From Gautieria morchelliformis (Eukaryota; Basidiomycota; Agaricomycetes; Gomphales; Gomphaceae), in the NCBI GenBank assembly GCA_015179125.1, contig WHVA01000579.1, positions 1 through 64,000 on the forward strand: DNA of 64,000 nucleotides, given 5' to 3'. The notes under the pieces were generated by a model. That model was not told the DNA's origin, made no database searches, and was given only the letters and a program-made list of their open reading frames with translations. The stretch's first letter is position 1. Each line of letters begins with the position of its first letter. This document shows positions 1-12,411 of this stretch, in pieces. The position numbers and the translations under genes are program-made.

Positions 1-2454
1 TCTACCTCTGTTGACAAGATCCGATCCATCGCCTCAAGCAGTGTCATGAAGTCGCGAGGATAAAGTGTTCTAAGAAAGAGCGGGAGGAGTCCAGGACTCT
101 AGGTATGGGGTGTCACCGTGTCAGCGTCAGCCTGCGCATGCATGCCACGCAGACGGGACACGCACCGAGCAGATTCACAAGGTCTACCCTGAGGAATTAC
201 GTCCAGCGCGCCCTCATCAGTGTTGGACACCTTGACCGGGTGATGTGCTATCCTCTCTCGCTGGTTTGCTGCGTGGAAGGCGTCGTGTCGAGCAAGTTTG
301 AAGTCCTTTGCGCATAGTCGCTTTTCCGCCGAAATCCATCGCCAATGCGTATCGCTCGCCCTCGTCGCCGTCGTTTACCCCCCACCGCCATTCCCTTGAC
401 ACAGTGAGGGCTCCACGACTGCAACGCGACATGTGAGGTGAACCATCGGAATCAGAATCAGCATCAATAAACTAGGCCGACGATCAGACAACAAGCAGTC
501 CTGCTGCCGCGAACGGAGCGCTATCCACTTTTGCATCCTTGAGCGTATCATTGCGCCATCCGCATCCATGATCCGTGTTAGTCTTTTTAGTCATTCGCAT
601 CTCGGTCTCCAGTCGGTATGTCCGTGACATATTCCTGATATCCTCACCTACTCCGTGCCGCTGATATGGTAGCCAGTTGGGCTCCGAGAGGTTCTAGTTC
701 CCCTCCGCACAACGCCCACTGAGCGTCTCACCAGCACCCCGTCCCGTTATGCCTTTCGCCGAATCCCTCATCCCTCACTTACACGAGTCACGCCCAGTGC
801 ATCATCCCATCTCGTAGCACATACGCGGTGCTGTGCAGCACCCGCACGAATCTAAGTCTGAATGATAAATCACAGCATCGGACCTCGACGCAGCGTAGTA
901 AGTACGCTACCGAACCGGAACAACGCACCGCGTGTGGGCTCCGCCTGGCCCGCCCTTACTGTCTCCTTAGCCCCAGCTTTTGAGTTCGGCTTTTCTTCCT
1001 GCACAGAGCTGTCTAAATATGTCTCCAGCGGTAGCTTGACAAGCTCCGCCCTCCTGTTCAACATTGTCAAAGGGCATAATTCCTGGCTGAGGTGAAAGAG
1101 CTCACCTATTGTACGTCAGGATAGTTCCAAGTACCTTCACCGTCCTCAAGCTGTGGAGAGTTCATGGTGCTCTGCGGTACCATTTATCTACTAGGAATAG
1201 GCACGGCTGAGGGCGTAACCATACCTTGATCATAGAGGTGATTGGAAATTTATTCGCATACTGAACGGTTGACTGATATATCAGGGGTATAGCTAGATGT
1301 TTCAAATTAAGTACATCAGGAAATTGAAACCGCTGGGGTATATACATGAGCCCCAGTCACAGCCCGTATATATGGCGTACATACCGCTGGGTACGGCCGG
1401 TATGTGGAGCATAAACTGTACGATTGACCCATACCACTTACATCGTCTATACACAAGTTGCGCCGCCTCTCCTAGATCCTGGTGTACGTCAAAATTGTAA
1501 GGGTACAGCAGGAGTCCGCCGAATTCGATGATGAATGACCAGGTGAGATTTGCATAATCACGGTTTATAAACGTGTGCTAGAACCTACTTCGATACAAAC
1601 TCTGAGCTGTGCCCCATTTACACTTTCCTGCTTGGTCTCAGTATATGTTTTGGTCAAATAGGTGAAACTTTTTAGTGACAGTAACTATGTGAGCGTGACT
1701 CTGTGACTCCGTGTCCCGTCTGCGGTAACGACAATGTACACTGAGTATCAAGGGCAACTCGTATTTCATGGAATAGCTCGCCCATCTATAGCTAATCTAT
1801 GTCAATGATTTTCAGTATGGCGGCTCTGGCGTGGGCAGGAATTTGCAAGGATACGGTGCGACTCAGGAGTCAGCGTAGAACTGTCTCGCGACATGCCATG
1901 GAATTCCACCAACGAATCCCTGCAATAAGTGCTATTGTGGCCCCCAAACCACTATGCTTTCTTGTGCTTGGATAAATCAAACCATGTGGGAGAGGGCGCA
2001 ATAGAGACGCCGACGATCGACGCAAAATGCTCAAATCGCCGTCTCGCATTCCGGGGAAGCTCGAGCTGCTAACTAGTTTGAGAATATGTCTAGTGAGAGC
2101 TCAGAACATTCAGTATCAGCGTATGCTGCGGCAGGTTCATGTTACTTGTGGGCTCTCAGGGACCTAGGCTCTTGCCGGTACTTCGCAAAACAATGGCTAA
2201 TTGTTTTACTACCGATGCCACAATACTCTTGGAAACGAGGCAAAGATTGACAGCTCATCATGAGTTTTCAGGCCTATCCGTTTATCCCAATATGGTAAGA
2301 ACACTTTGCGGTGTTTCATTTTCCTCCACTCCTCGCACGCTCTTTGGGGCGTACATCTGCTTCCATACAATGCACTTGCGACAATGGCTTCTCTCTCCTC
2401 TGATTCGTCGATAAGCAAGTTGCATAATCTGCCACGGGATTCTGGCGGCAGCTA
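1..2454. other. No recognisable gene
   Basis: I find only short open frames on both strands, with no protein family, intron pattern or repeat that I recognise. The stretch 2440-2600 has a TATATAG (about 2460) followed by pyrimidine-rich sequence and an ATG at 2601. This resembles a fungal core promoter and 5' leader, but the frame that follows (61 codons) is not recognisable, so I do not call a gene. Confidence 0.5.
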
Positions 2455-3245
2455 AGGCTATATAGTCTACGCCCCAGAGTATCTTTTCTCCCAACCTCTC
2501 ACATCTCCCCTCGCTCTCGCCGTCTCGTCTCATAACCCTGGACGCATCCCTCAACCTCCTCGCGCTCCTACACCCCGATCATCAGGACATCCACCCTACG
2601 ATGGCAAAGACAGTTTTCTCGGGCCGCCCACGACGACTGACCAAGAAAAAGGCTGTGAGCATGCGACCTTTCCGTTCCACCACTGTTTTCCTTCCCTCTA
2701 CTTCTTCATTGGCCGTTTCCACATATGCTCTGAAATATGCTCTGTTGTCGATGATGAACACGCGTGGCGGAGAATGGCAGTGGTGACATTGGCTTACAGG
2801 ACGGCTGGCTAGTCCTCTGCGTTTGTCATGCTCCCCTTGGACATGCCGTCTTCTTTATTCTCGTCCTGCTCTATGCCTCTGTCTTGCCATATACGTCTTC
2901 TGAACCTATTGATGCCCCCATAGACCCATCTGGAAGACGCGGATCCCACGGCCAGTAATCGAACGATCAAAGTTGGTGCGCTGCTATGTTGCCTATGAAG
3001 TCATGGAAGAGTATGCTAAACTCATTCTCATCACAGCACCATATCCCCCCGACTTGGTCCGCTGTGGCGATCATTGGGTCATCAACCCCGAATTTTTCAA
3101 GCAGGCCAGATATTCTCCGGGGCGGAATCCCTCCGATCCTGTCGCAAACCGTGCATACTATCCGCTCCGGCACCACCAGAGAGCCTTCGACCAGTTGGAA
3201 CAAAGGAACGGTGAGCAAGTGCAAGTTGCAATGTTCTTCCGGCAG

Positions 3246-4534
3246 TCACTCATTGTGTCCAACAAGCCTGGTCTATAAAGACTTCACCGGACTCGGATCT
3301 GAACTTCCTAGCCGACTCATATCGCCGAGACCGCCCGGATTACCACTCTCCCTATGCTCTCATCACAATCATTATTTGTGCTATCCAAGGGTCGCCGCAC
3401 CAGCGGCTCACGGAAACAGCGCTGGAGATCGCAATCAAGCGACGGTTTGCATATTATGCAAACCCAAGGCATGCGGAGGAGTTCTTGGTGAGTGATGTCA
3501 TTTTCAGTAACTTGGCCAGTTATTCGGTGCTTCTATGATGCATTAGGGTGTTTCACGCTTGCGTTTTCGTGGCGTTTTCGTCGATATTTTCACGACGTTT
3601 TTGAGGCGTTTTCGGAAAATGCCCTAGAAAAACGTGAGTTGCAAAAGCGCCGCCGGAGGCCCTTTCGCCGCGTTTTTGATCGCATTTTTCATGGCGTTTT
3701 TCAGGCAATAGAAAGTTCCCTTACGTGTATTATATAATCAATGTAACTTTTCTTAATGCCGGGATCCACCCGTTTCACGCTTGGCATTTTCCACGCATTT
3801 TCGCTGACCTTTTTCCAAAAGCGGGACGAAAACGCTGACGAAAAAACCTCTGAAAAAACCACGAAAACGCAAGCGTGAAACACCCTATTATTCATTGTTT
3901 TCGTTCCGTCACTCATGGCCGTCCTTTATATTTGTTCTTCCATCGTCCGTGCATGTTGACTCGTTGACTTTTACAGGAAGATCTCAGTGAAGTGCTGAGC
4001 AGCCATCCATGGCTGACTTTGACGCACCAGCATCCAGCTGGTCATAACGCATTTGATGTGTGTTCCACATGTGGTGTTGGAAACTATTGGCATTCTCACG
4101 TCTGTTGTGCACAGGATACCGACTGGTGGACGGTCAGGCCCAATAGGAGTTCATGGAAATCCAATGACGACTTCAAGCACAAGTTTGAATTCCAAAGCCC
4201 GAATAAGACTAGGTCGAAACAGGCGTCGAGGGACTCAGACTCTGGATGTGCGGATGGATCGATGACAAATCTCAGCGGAGACGATGCCAAAGCAGACGGT
4301 CGTAAGTCAACAGTCATGACCTGTGGCCGCGAAGCTAACAGGTGCTATGCATGAACAGCTGGAGAATCCACGCCAGAATCCACGCCAGAACCTCCACTGC
4401 CTGCCGCCAACGCGGCTCCGCCAGACTCCACTGCGACGAGCTCGCCGCCGCTCGCCGCTTCAGGACGGCAGAGCCCTGGATCGAGTCCTGAAACTGGGAG
4501 GGTACTGGTCCCGGCACCAGCTACCCTCACATAG
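3246..4534 (+). CDS. Forkhead-like winged-helix protein, spliced, 5' end unresolved
   Basis: Three exons join in frame. The first ends at 3487 (donor GTGAGT, acceptor TTACAG at 3976), the second runs 3977-4301 (donor GTAAGT, 57-bp intron, acceptor ACAG at 4358) and the third 4359-4534 (stop TAG). The product carries a forkhead-like core: RPDYHSPYALITI, then SPHQRL, an IAIKRRFAYYA helix, and GVGNYW after the second exon starts. It ends in a Pro/Ser/Thr-rich tail with a TPES repeat. Forkhead proteins are nuclear DNA-binding transcription factors. The helix-3 region normally reading like SIRHNLS is poorly conserved, so DNA binding is uncertain. An upstream exon ending at 3210 (donor GTGAGC) is likely, but its frame and the start codon are unresolved. 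The second intron holds a MITE. Alternative: an unrelated Agaricomycete protein with chance similarity. Confidence 0.5.
3545..3886. mobile_element. MITE in an intron
   Basis: A 342-bp element has near-perfect terminal inverted repeats of about 28 bp. The left end reads AGGGTGTTTCACGCTTGCG and the right end is its reverse complement, ending in CACCCT. It has no coding capacity, and the interior is full of GCGTTTTCG-type repeats. The target duplication is ATT if the terminal A/T is counted in the TIR, or TA if not. It lies wholly within the intron 3488-3976. Without it that intron would be about 143 bp, much nearer to fungal norms. Superfamily cannot be fixed from the ends alone. Confidence 0.8.
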
Positions 4535-6764
4535 CAAACATTTCCATGCCCTGTCACAGGATTTGCCTATTAGAAGCCAAACCGTTGAAAGAGGTCAGTC
4601 AATATCTGCTGTGAGGGATGGATGCAAGGACAAGGCGTGCGTGGGAAGTCCCCTGAGTCGGTGGGATACTTCACGGGCTCTTATGCCCGAGCAGCCTGTC
4701 GTCATCCGTCACCGCCAGACTTACGACTCGAGCTCTCCTGAGGATTCAGGAAAACATTTACGTATTCTATTCCCCCTATTTATTCGCGCGCTCGCACTGC
4801 AGGAAGGGCACCCCCTGAAAATCAGTACAATCGGCGCTTGGAGAATCAGTTCATAAGGGACTGCTAAGAAGTTCAAAAGGAGCTTGGAACCGGCTACCTT
4901 AAGTTTTTTTCCTACGGTCGGCACGGGCTGAAATTCAGTAGTGATCATGAACATTTTAGCGCATTTTGTGGCTTGCCGGCAGCAGTCTTTGCGCGGTATT
5001 CAAGTGCTTTTGGGACTTGTATATAGCCACAAATGAACTTTATTTCAGGCCATAAATACAGGGCGGGCTATCGCATAGCAAAGTGTAGGTGCGAACATCA
5101 AGTACGAAATAGAGAGAAAAATCAGAGCTAGACGGCAATAATCGAGTGTCCAAAGTCGAGCGTGCAGAGTCGAGCATCATTGTCGAAGGTGCCAGGAATC
5201 AAAGCAAGTAGGGAGTGGAGATAGGCCGACTTGATCTCTTTCCAGAAATTCAGCCTCCGAATGAAATATTATGGTCAAATCATGCTGTAAGAAATAGTAT
5301 GAACCTGAACCCGCTGCAGCAGACCCAGCAAGGTCGTCACTCCCACTCTCTGAAAGTACTCGTTTCTCGAAGTGAATACACATATGACAAGTGTAAGGTT
5401 TGATATCTTGTACGATTGCTGCACAGTTAGTGGCAAGGAGTTGCAGCCCAGAGGAAGTCTAGAGTCTACAGTGCGTAAAAGAAGAGTGTCAAGGGCCGTT
5501 TTCTGACGAAGAGAAGGCCGGATGGCAATGAGGCGAGGCCTACGGCGTTTTGTGAAATGTGTTGAAAGGAGATTCAGTAGGGCTGAGAGAATTGCAGGAT
5601 GGGTAGGAAACTTGAAGGCTCAACTGTTTACTGAAATAAATTATTAATGGATGTGATAGAACGATACGACGATAGGGGCCACTTACTTTCGGCGCGCTTC
5701 ATATGATGGAAAACTAGGGTAAATCGTAGGTGCAGGGAATATATCGAAAGCAAGTCGAGTGTGGTGGAAAACAAGAATGCGTCTGCAATTGAGAGAGCAT
5801 GAAAGAAAGTATGGGATCCATTCCAACAACGAAGAGGCAATAGTGAGTGGATACAGCAGGTTCATGGATGCAGATTCTGAGAGGGAATCATGGCGGAAAG
5901 CATAAGTAAGAGCTTGGATGTGCGAAAGAGGCATAGGAATACAATGAGATGATCGACTTAGTCATGGTATCGGGCTGTGTAGAAGAGAACGAGGGTGAGT
6001 AATGATGCAAGAGGATGCGGCACATGGATAACCTGGGCTGGTATGTCCTGCCGCTTGGACTTCCTTACAGTGGGGGCAGAAACAGCAGTGGAGGACGAGG
6101 CCTGAATAGCATAAATAATGTCAATAAGGAGATCTCATTAAGGTGGAAAGATTACCTTCAGCACCTTCTGTTTAATTGCCACCCGAGGAGAAACAATGTT
6201 GAGCTAGAGAAGCGATATGAACACAAGATTGGCGGGAAGGTACAAGTACGCACTCTCGACCTGTGTGAGAGGTGGTTACTGACTCGGGATCGACATAACA
6301 AAGTACTGGCGAAGTTGTATCACAATCAATTTCGAACTGCCCCACATAAAGGTATAAAAAGCACGTTAAGTCAATCTGTCGAAAATTCCCACCTCTATGC
6401 GACTGTTCTCGATTGTGCTTTGGAAGAGGGCTGCAAGGTCTGCGGTGAAAGAACCCAATTGCACTGCCTTTAAATTACCTGATTGTGGGTGGCGTAACGC
6501 CATTGGCACAGTGACAGCTAGCTGTCATGGTGCAACGCACTGAGTAACCTCCCCGCTTCCAGCCTCGTGAAATCCATCAGAGAGTTGACGAGCCTGGACA
6601 GTCGAGAAACATTGTGAAGGGCCAACTTCAATGTTTCCTTTATTTTGGCATCCTAGCACACAGAAACAGTGTTCTGGATCGGACCAAGGATTAACGTAAG
6701 CGGCATTCCTTGTATAGCGGGGGAGAAAAGATGAGAAATCGAAAGGCCACTTCGAGAAATGTTC
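4535..6764. other. No recognisable gene
   Basis: Unassigned DNA. The longest frame is 6015-6473 (+, 152 codons). It has no motif I recognise and nothing indicates expression, so I do not call it. Confidence 0.4.
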
Positions 6765-7270
6765 TACTTAGTTCATGGGATATGTTGCTAAAAAAGGAGG
6801 TCTTGGCTGCGTCGAGCTGTGCCAATTGCCTACAGCGCATCGTTCCGTCAGTGTTACCCGCAGAAACTGAGTCATACACACTCGGCCCTCTGTTTCTCAG
6901 CCTCCCAGCTCAAGACTGCGGCTAAGCTGCCCCCCAGACTTATGCGGAGCAGATCGACCCACTCCTCGCATGCCTTGTTGTATGGGCGTCTCGGATTGAG
7001 CCCAAGAACAAGTACAGCTTGTGGAAGGAGGGAGTCTGAACTATTGCCTTCGTATGCCCAAATTGGAACAACGACGGCCTGACGGGGGACATCTCCCCAG
7101 GCACAACGAGACAGAGTTTCAGCAACCTCGGAGGGGAGACTAGGCACTAGGACAGTCTGGCGGGATGATACCGCTTCTGCGATGGGCCACATCCACGGAG
7201 AGGGTGTCTGGGAGGAGCCTGAGTCACCGGAAGCGTGGCTAACAGTAGAGGACCAAACTAACTTGGTGTG
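6765..7270 (-). pseudogene. Fragment of a hybrid histidine kinase (GAF-like region plus H-box)
   Basis: On the minus strand the segment reads QAVLVLGLNPRRPYN, WVDLLRISL and AVLSWEAEKQRAE. This is the GAF-like region that precedes the kinase core in fungal hybrid histidine kinases. A 52-bp intron (6830-6881; donor GTGTGT, acceptor TGTAG) then splices in phase 2 to QLAQLDAAKTSFFSNISHEL, the HisKA dimerisation helix with the phospho-accepting His. Homology stops immediately after the H-box: the usual RTPLTLI continuation, ATPase domain and receiver domain are absent, and no upstream exons are recognisable. These kinases are cytoplasmic sensors feeding the HOG-type phosphorelay. This copy is only a fragment and must be non-functional. 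The intact splice sites suggest it was copied as genomic DNA, not from mRNA. Confidence 0.75.
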
Positions 7271-8329
7271 CGTGTCTTTCCCCCATTCCCGGTATGGTTT
7301 TTTGTAAGCTGGGTCTGCGCATCTCTCACTAATACTGACCAATTCACGACGATTGAAATCCCCGGCTCACAGACTGGCAATGCAGACAAACCAACCTTTG
7401 CCAGTGCCACTTCGTATTTATCCTCCTACAGCACGTCTCAATGTCTTCGATTCCACCCTCATCTCATTTTCGCAAGTAAGTCTCGTGCTTTGAAACATCT
7501 TCACTCAGACTTACGGTGCCCCTTGTCCGAGTGTCTGGCTGCGTACCCGTCGTCCTCACTGTGGATAGCGAATCCATTGAAACCTAGTGGGTTTACCCAT
7601 GGGGTTTCTGTTTTCAGTGGGTACATCATTGAAACAGCCCCCATTGAAACAAACCAATGAAATTTGGGCTTACCGGGTTTCCTAGAAAAAACCAATGAAA
7701 TTATTCAAGTGGTTGGACCAGTAGAATTTTCAGTGCCTTTGTCACTTAGTTTCTGTGCCATAGGAACTACATATTCAACGTAATTATCATGAGAATTTCA
7801 GTGCTCGAAGGCCTGGATTGCCGTTGTTCGCACACTTAAAAAATTTCAAGATAGCTCATGGAGCACTCAGTGAAATCCAGTGAATTAATATATATATTTC
7901 TGGGCAAATATACTGAAGTTTCCATACATGTATCAATGAATTTCCATGCTTGAGGTGCCAGGATGCTACTGCGGCCCCAAGTGACAACTGTTTTTGAGAT
8001 ACAGCACTAAGTATAGACTCTAAGTGTGAAAAGACTCCTACTACTAGTCCGCCTCCATTCCATCCCCGCCCAGAGCATCTTCGAACACAGTCCGCACGTA
8101 GTCGCCACTTCAATTGATAATGCCCCACTGTGAGTCACTCACGCGGACCCAACCTACGGCACATTGAATGGCATTAAGGTTGATGAATATAGATGGGTTT
8201 GTCCTCTCATAGGACACTACAAATGTGGCAGCGTCTCCACCCGGGGGGTTGCTTTGGCAAGTGTGAACGAGTGCTATCAAGTAAGTTGTTTCCCGATCAA
8301 GTCCTATGGCACGGGATGGAGGTAGAGTA
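7271..8329. other. No recognisable gene
   Basis: No family recognised. Between 7570 and 7700 the motif ATTGAAAC/AATGAAAT recurs several times, but I cannot delimit an element. The sequence up to 8329 is flank of the inverted LTR and shows no obvious target duplication with the far side (12902). Confidence 0.4.
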
Positions 8330-8800
8330 TGTCAGGGGACACCCTGTTTTCCATTTCCAGTTCCGACTCCATTTCCGATTCCGCTTACGGTTCCGATTCC
8401 ATCTCCGCCTCCGCTTTCGGAAATGATTCCGGTTCTGGGAGACCTTCCACCAGTTCTGTTTGCTTTGCTAGTTCCACTCCAATTTCTGACTTCCGCTCTC
8501 GGAACAGTGTCGGAGATCAAGCGACTTGCGTAATAGGTGGCATCAAGGGTCGATCAAGGGTCAGGGAGGTCAGGGAGGTGCAGGGTTTATGGCGGGTGCC
8601 AAGTGTTGTCACTGGCTGCGCAGCGTAGTATAATACGGCTCGCTGACATTGGGGGCCCTTAGACTTTTCTCTTTGGATTTCCCCTTGTCAGGTGAGAATC
8701 CCCTCTCTTGTATGCTCTGTTCATTTATACATACTTTGGATTTCCCCTTGTCAGTTGTGTGGTAGTGTGATCTCCACAACTAGTCAGGGTTGCCCTTACA
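8330..8800 (+). repeat. LTR of the gypsy element, inverted copy
   Basis: It starts TGTCAGGGGACACC and ends GCCCTTACA, so it is TG...CA. Apart from scattered substitutions and one indel it is the reverse complement of 12412-12901. It contains a run of TTCCGATTCC-like 6-bp units (8340-8430), and two copies of TTTGGATTTCCCCTTGTCAG flank the 8700 region. Confidence 0.85.
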
Positions 8801-11259
8801 CTTGCCCATGCTGCGGCCGGGGTGGTGGTGGAGCATGAAGTCAAACTGGGACAGGTGTAGGGACCACCGTGCTTGTCGTCGGTTCAACTTCTTAGACGTG
8901 TGGAAATACTCGAGGTTCTTGTGGTCTGTCCAGATCTCAATGGGCATAGAGCACCCTCGAGGAAGTGTCGCCACTCCTCCAGCGCTTGGATGATTGCCAG
9001 CATCTCCTTGTCATGGATCTCATAGTTCCGCTCGACTGGACTGAGGCTCTTAGAGAAGAAGGCAATCGGATGCCACCCTCCACCATCTTCCGATGACTGT
9101 TGTGACAAGACCGCTCCGGTAGCTGTGTCGGAAGAATCTGCCTCGACCCGATAAGGGCGAGAGTCATCGGGAATGATCGAGACCGGGGCGGAAGTGATCA
9201 GCTCTTTGAGTTTGTCGAAGGAGGCCTGTTCCGGCTCTCCCCACCGCCATCCAACCTCCTTCTTGGTGAGGTCAAAGAGGGCATGGGCGTGGCAGGAGAA
9301 GTCCTTGATGAACCGCCGGTAGAAATTGACAAACCCAATGAAGGACTGGACCTCCTTCTTGTTCTGCGGCACGGGCCAATCCGATACACCGGAAACTTTG
9401 ACGGGGTCCATTTCCACCTTTCCCTCCGACACAATCACCCCAAGATACTCTATCCATGTCCGCTCAAATTCGCACTTTTCCAGCTTGAGACACAGGTTGT
9501 ACTCCCGGAGCCGTTCCAGCACTCTCCGCACGACTTCCCGATGTTCGGACATCGTTTTTGTGAAGATGAGGATGTCATCGAGGTAGACGCAGACAACCCC
9601 TTCTGCTATCATGTCGCGGAAAATGTCATTCATCATCATCTGGAACGTGGCAGGACTGTTGGTGAGGCCAAAGAACATGACCTGTGGCTCAAAGAGTCCT
9701 CGGTTGGTGCTGAATGAGGCTTTCCACTCGTCTCCCTCCCGGATCCGGACATTATTGAAGCCCCAGCGGACATCCAGCTTAGTGAAGTACCTCGCCCCGC
9801 GGAGTTGTGTGATCAGTTCGGAAATGAGTGGAATGGGGTACCGGTTCTTGATCGTGATCGCGTTCAAGGCCCGGTAGTCTTGCACAAGCCTGAGCGAGCC
9901 GTCCTTCTTCTTGATGAAGAACACCAGAGATGCCATGGGTGACTTGGAGGGGCGGACCCTCCCTGTACGGAGGTTTTCCGCAAGGAATGCATCGACCTCT
10001 ACCTGCTCCTTGGGTGACAGCGGGTAGACTTTGCAGTTGGTGGGCTTCGACCCAGGCTCCAACTCGATGGCATGGTCCCACAGCTTCCGTGGAGGCAGGG
10101 CATCAAACGACTCCTTGGAAAAGACGTCCTCGAACTCCCGCAGGTACTCTGGAATTTCCACCTCCACTCTATCATGCCTCTTAGAGGCTTCAGCAAGGCG
10201 TTGCGAAATATTTCCGGTGGCGCGGATGTATTCCGCTTCTGGCGGAAGGTTTACGTACAGCAAGCGCTCCCCTTCCGCCAGAGTGTCTTCCGGGCTGAGT
10301 CGGATGATGTCGGAATTGGAATTGGAATTGGAAGTGGGATCCGGGTCAAATTCCGCTTCTGAGTCTTCTTCTGCAAGCAGTGGATGGGGGCCGGAACGAC
10401 ATGTCTGTATGAGCCGTTCGGTCTTCCGCTGCTCCTGGCGCTCCTTCCGCACTTCCGACCGGCACATGTGACACTTGGCTGGACATCGACTCATCAGTAC
10501 CTTCCGAGTCTGCCAATTGATCTCCGGGTTGTGCTCCTGAAGCCAGGTAAACCCGAGGATGATGTCTTGCTTCCCCAGGCTGGTGACTGCAAAGGAAGTG
10601 CGTTCCGAGTGTCCATCGTAGCGGAGAATGGTGTCTACTATCTCCGTGATGGACCCTGCCTCATTGGGGCTTCCATCCACATTGAACACCGGGATTGCAC
10701 GTTGCAACTTCCGCATGGTCAGTCGGTTCCATTCCACATAGTCCCGGTCTATAAACTGACCAGTGGCCCCACAATCAACAAGGGCGGGTCTGGATTTGAC
10801 TTCCACCGTATCTGTCGTCTGGATCTCCACCTTAATGACTAGTGACTTGGGGCCAGGGGTGGCAGCAACAACATAGCGCTTCGGAAGGCGTCTCTCCCAG
10901 GAGCGGATGCGGGATAGACGGGGTGTCGGATTTGGCTTTTGTGTGACTTTATCCGGTGGGTCTGTACGAAGTGAGGGGAGTGGGGGCTTTTCATTCTCTA
11001 CTTCAAGACAGGCAAACTGGTTATGTACAGGCAGCAGGGGCACACATCTCACCCGCTGCGTGTCACAAAATCCGACACATCCTCCGCTTCCGGTGGACCA
11101 TGTTCCGCATTGTCGGAAACATCTTCCGCAGTGGGCACTCCGCTTATGTCCGCCAGTGCGAGGAACTCTGGAAGGAGCTCGAGTTTCTCCTCTGTGGTCA
11201 TAACCCGGATGTTGAAGGCTTGGGGGCACTCGCGGGCATAGTGGCCTGGTTGTTGACAT
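8801..11259 (-). pseudogene. Ty3/gypsy pol: protease, reverse transcriptase, partial RNase H
   Basis: Reading 3'-ward on the minus strand, the domains are: an aspartic protease with active site ALVDCGATGQFID; reverse transcriptase with KKDGSLRLVQDYRALN, a GLTNSPATFQ block and the catalytic YLDD box; then RNase H with YRVEADSSDTATGAVL and [13 protein letters not shown]. Pol lies in the -1 frame relative to gag with about 210 bp of overlap, as expected for frameshift expression in this superfamily. A further frameshift near 8948 moves the end of RNase H ([13 protein letters not shown], then [10 protein letters not shown]) into another frame. At 8801 the coding sequence stops at the inverted LTR. 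Integrase is absent, so the element cannot transpose autonomously. Confidence 0.9.
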
Positions 11260-12411
11260 CGGAAGCAGGTGATAGTTCCGCGGCCTTTTCCGCGCATGTG
11301 GTCAACATCCATCGGGGCAGGGCCACCCTTCGAGGGAGGAGGACTATGGTTCCTAATAGGAGCAGGCGGAGCAAGAGCCGGAAATGCTTTCCGCGAGGGA
11401 ATGAATGCGCTTCCGGGTTTTGGCACAGGTGGAGTAGGACAAGTGGAACTGCGTGTCATGTTCCGGCTCGTCTCCACGAAGGCCTCATTTGCTTCCCTGT
11501 TCCAGGACACCTTCTGTGCAGCTTGGTACCACCCTTCCGGGTCATAGAAATCCGGAGCTCCATCCCCAAGCAGCGCGACTTGGTTCTGGAGTGTCGGATC
11601 AAGTCCTCGTCGGAATTTGATGACGATCGTCTTGTCGTCGTCATACTCCGCAAGGTCGATGAGCTCCTGGAAACGATCGATGTAGTCATCGACCGGATCC
11701 TTGGCCTGGTACCAGCTGGTCCCCTCGAGCTTCATAAGGGCTGTGAGCTGCTCGTTTTGCGGGCAGAACTGGTCCGAAAATGTTTTCTCGAACGCGTCCC
11801 AGTCCCGGAGGTAGTTCCCCTTGCCCTTTGCTTCATGTCGGATCACCTTGTTTGCAAAACGGGCTGCGTGGTCCGACTTGAAAAAGGACAATGCCCAGTG
11901 AATCCGAGCCTGGTCGTTTGGAAAGAGGTCTCCGACAATTGCAAAGTAGATGCTACATGTGTTGAAGAATGCGCGTCCCTTCTCCCGATCTCCGTCAAAG
12001 TCCGCCGGAGTAGCGGGTTTGACCTTTGCTAACTTCGCGGACATCCTCTCTTCCGCTGCTTCCGCTTTTCCGAACTCCGGATCACCCAGCATTTCAATTC
12101 CACCACTTCGTGGAACATCTAACTTAGTCAAAATCGCTTGTAAGGCTGTTTCAATCGCGTCGGTCTTCATCCGGTTCCGCGTCAGTTCCTCCTCCATATT
12201 CCGAAGACGATCGTCCGGATCCATGTCGGGAGGTGAAATATGGGACGGGATTTCCGGGGTTGGGAGCTCGACGTAAGAAGAGGGGCTGTCGTACGCTGTG
12301 TGTGTGGAAGAGGTCGCGATCTCCGAGTCGCTGTCTCCGATTCCGAACCCACCTATGGCGAATGCAACGCGCAGTACGACCGCCGGTCCTCTAGGGGGGA
12401 GACTTTTCTGC
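11049..12411 (-). CDS. Ty3/gypsy Gag
   Basis: This is an open frame of roughly 450 codons with the retrotransposon Gag capsid region (ATPADFDGDREKGRAF, then HWALSFFKSDHAARFAN) and a C-terminal CCHC zinc knuckle, CFRCQQPGHYARECP, that binds RNA. It ends at 11049 in the sequence EDVSDFVTRSG, inside the overlap with pol. The first in-frame codons abut the LTR end at 12412, and the true initiator is not obvious. Gag forms the virus-like particle in the cytoplasm. It is intact as far as I can read, although its pol partner is truncated. Confidence 0.85.

Noticed and set aside
6015..6473. 152-codon plus-strand frame
   Set aside because: No motif, no splice or promoter context, and no family I recognise.
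8340..8430. Phe/Pro-rich frames in the gypsy LTR
   Set aside because: They come from TTCCGATTCC-like short repeats inside the LTR and not from a protein gene.
10956..12032. 358-codon plus-strand frame
   Set aside because: Antisense to the gypsy gag, with no recognisable motif. The gag frame has a zinc knuckle and capsid blocks.
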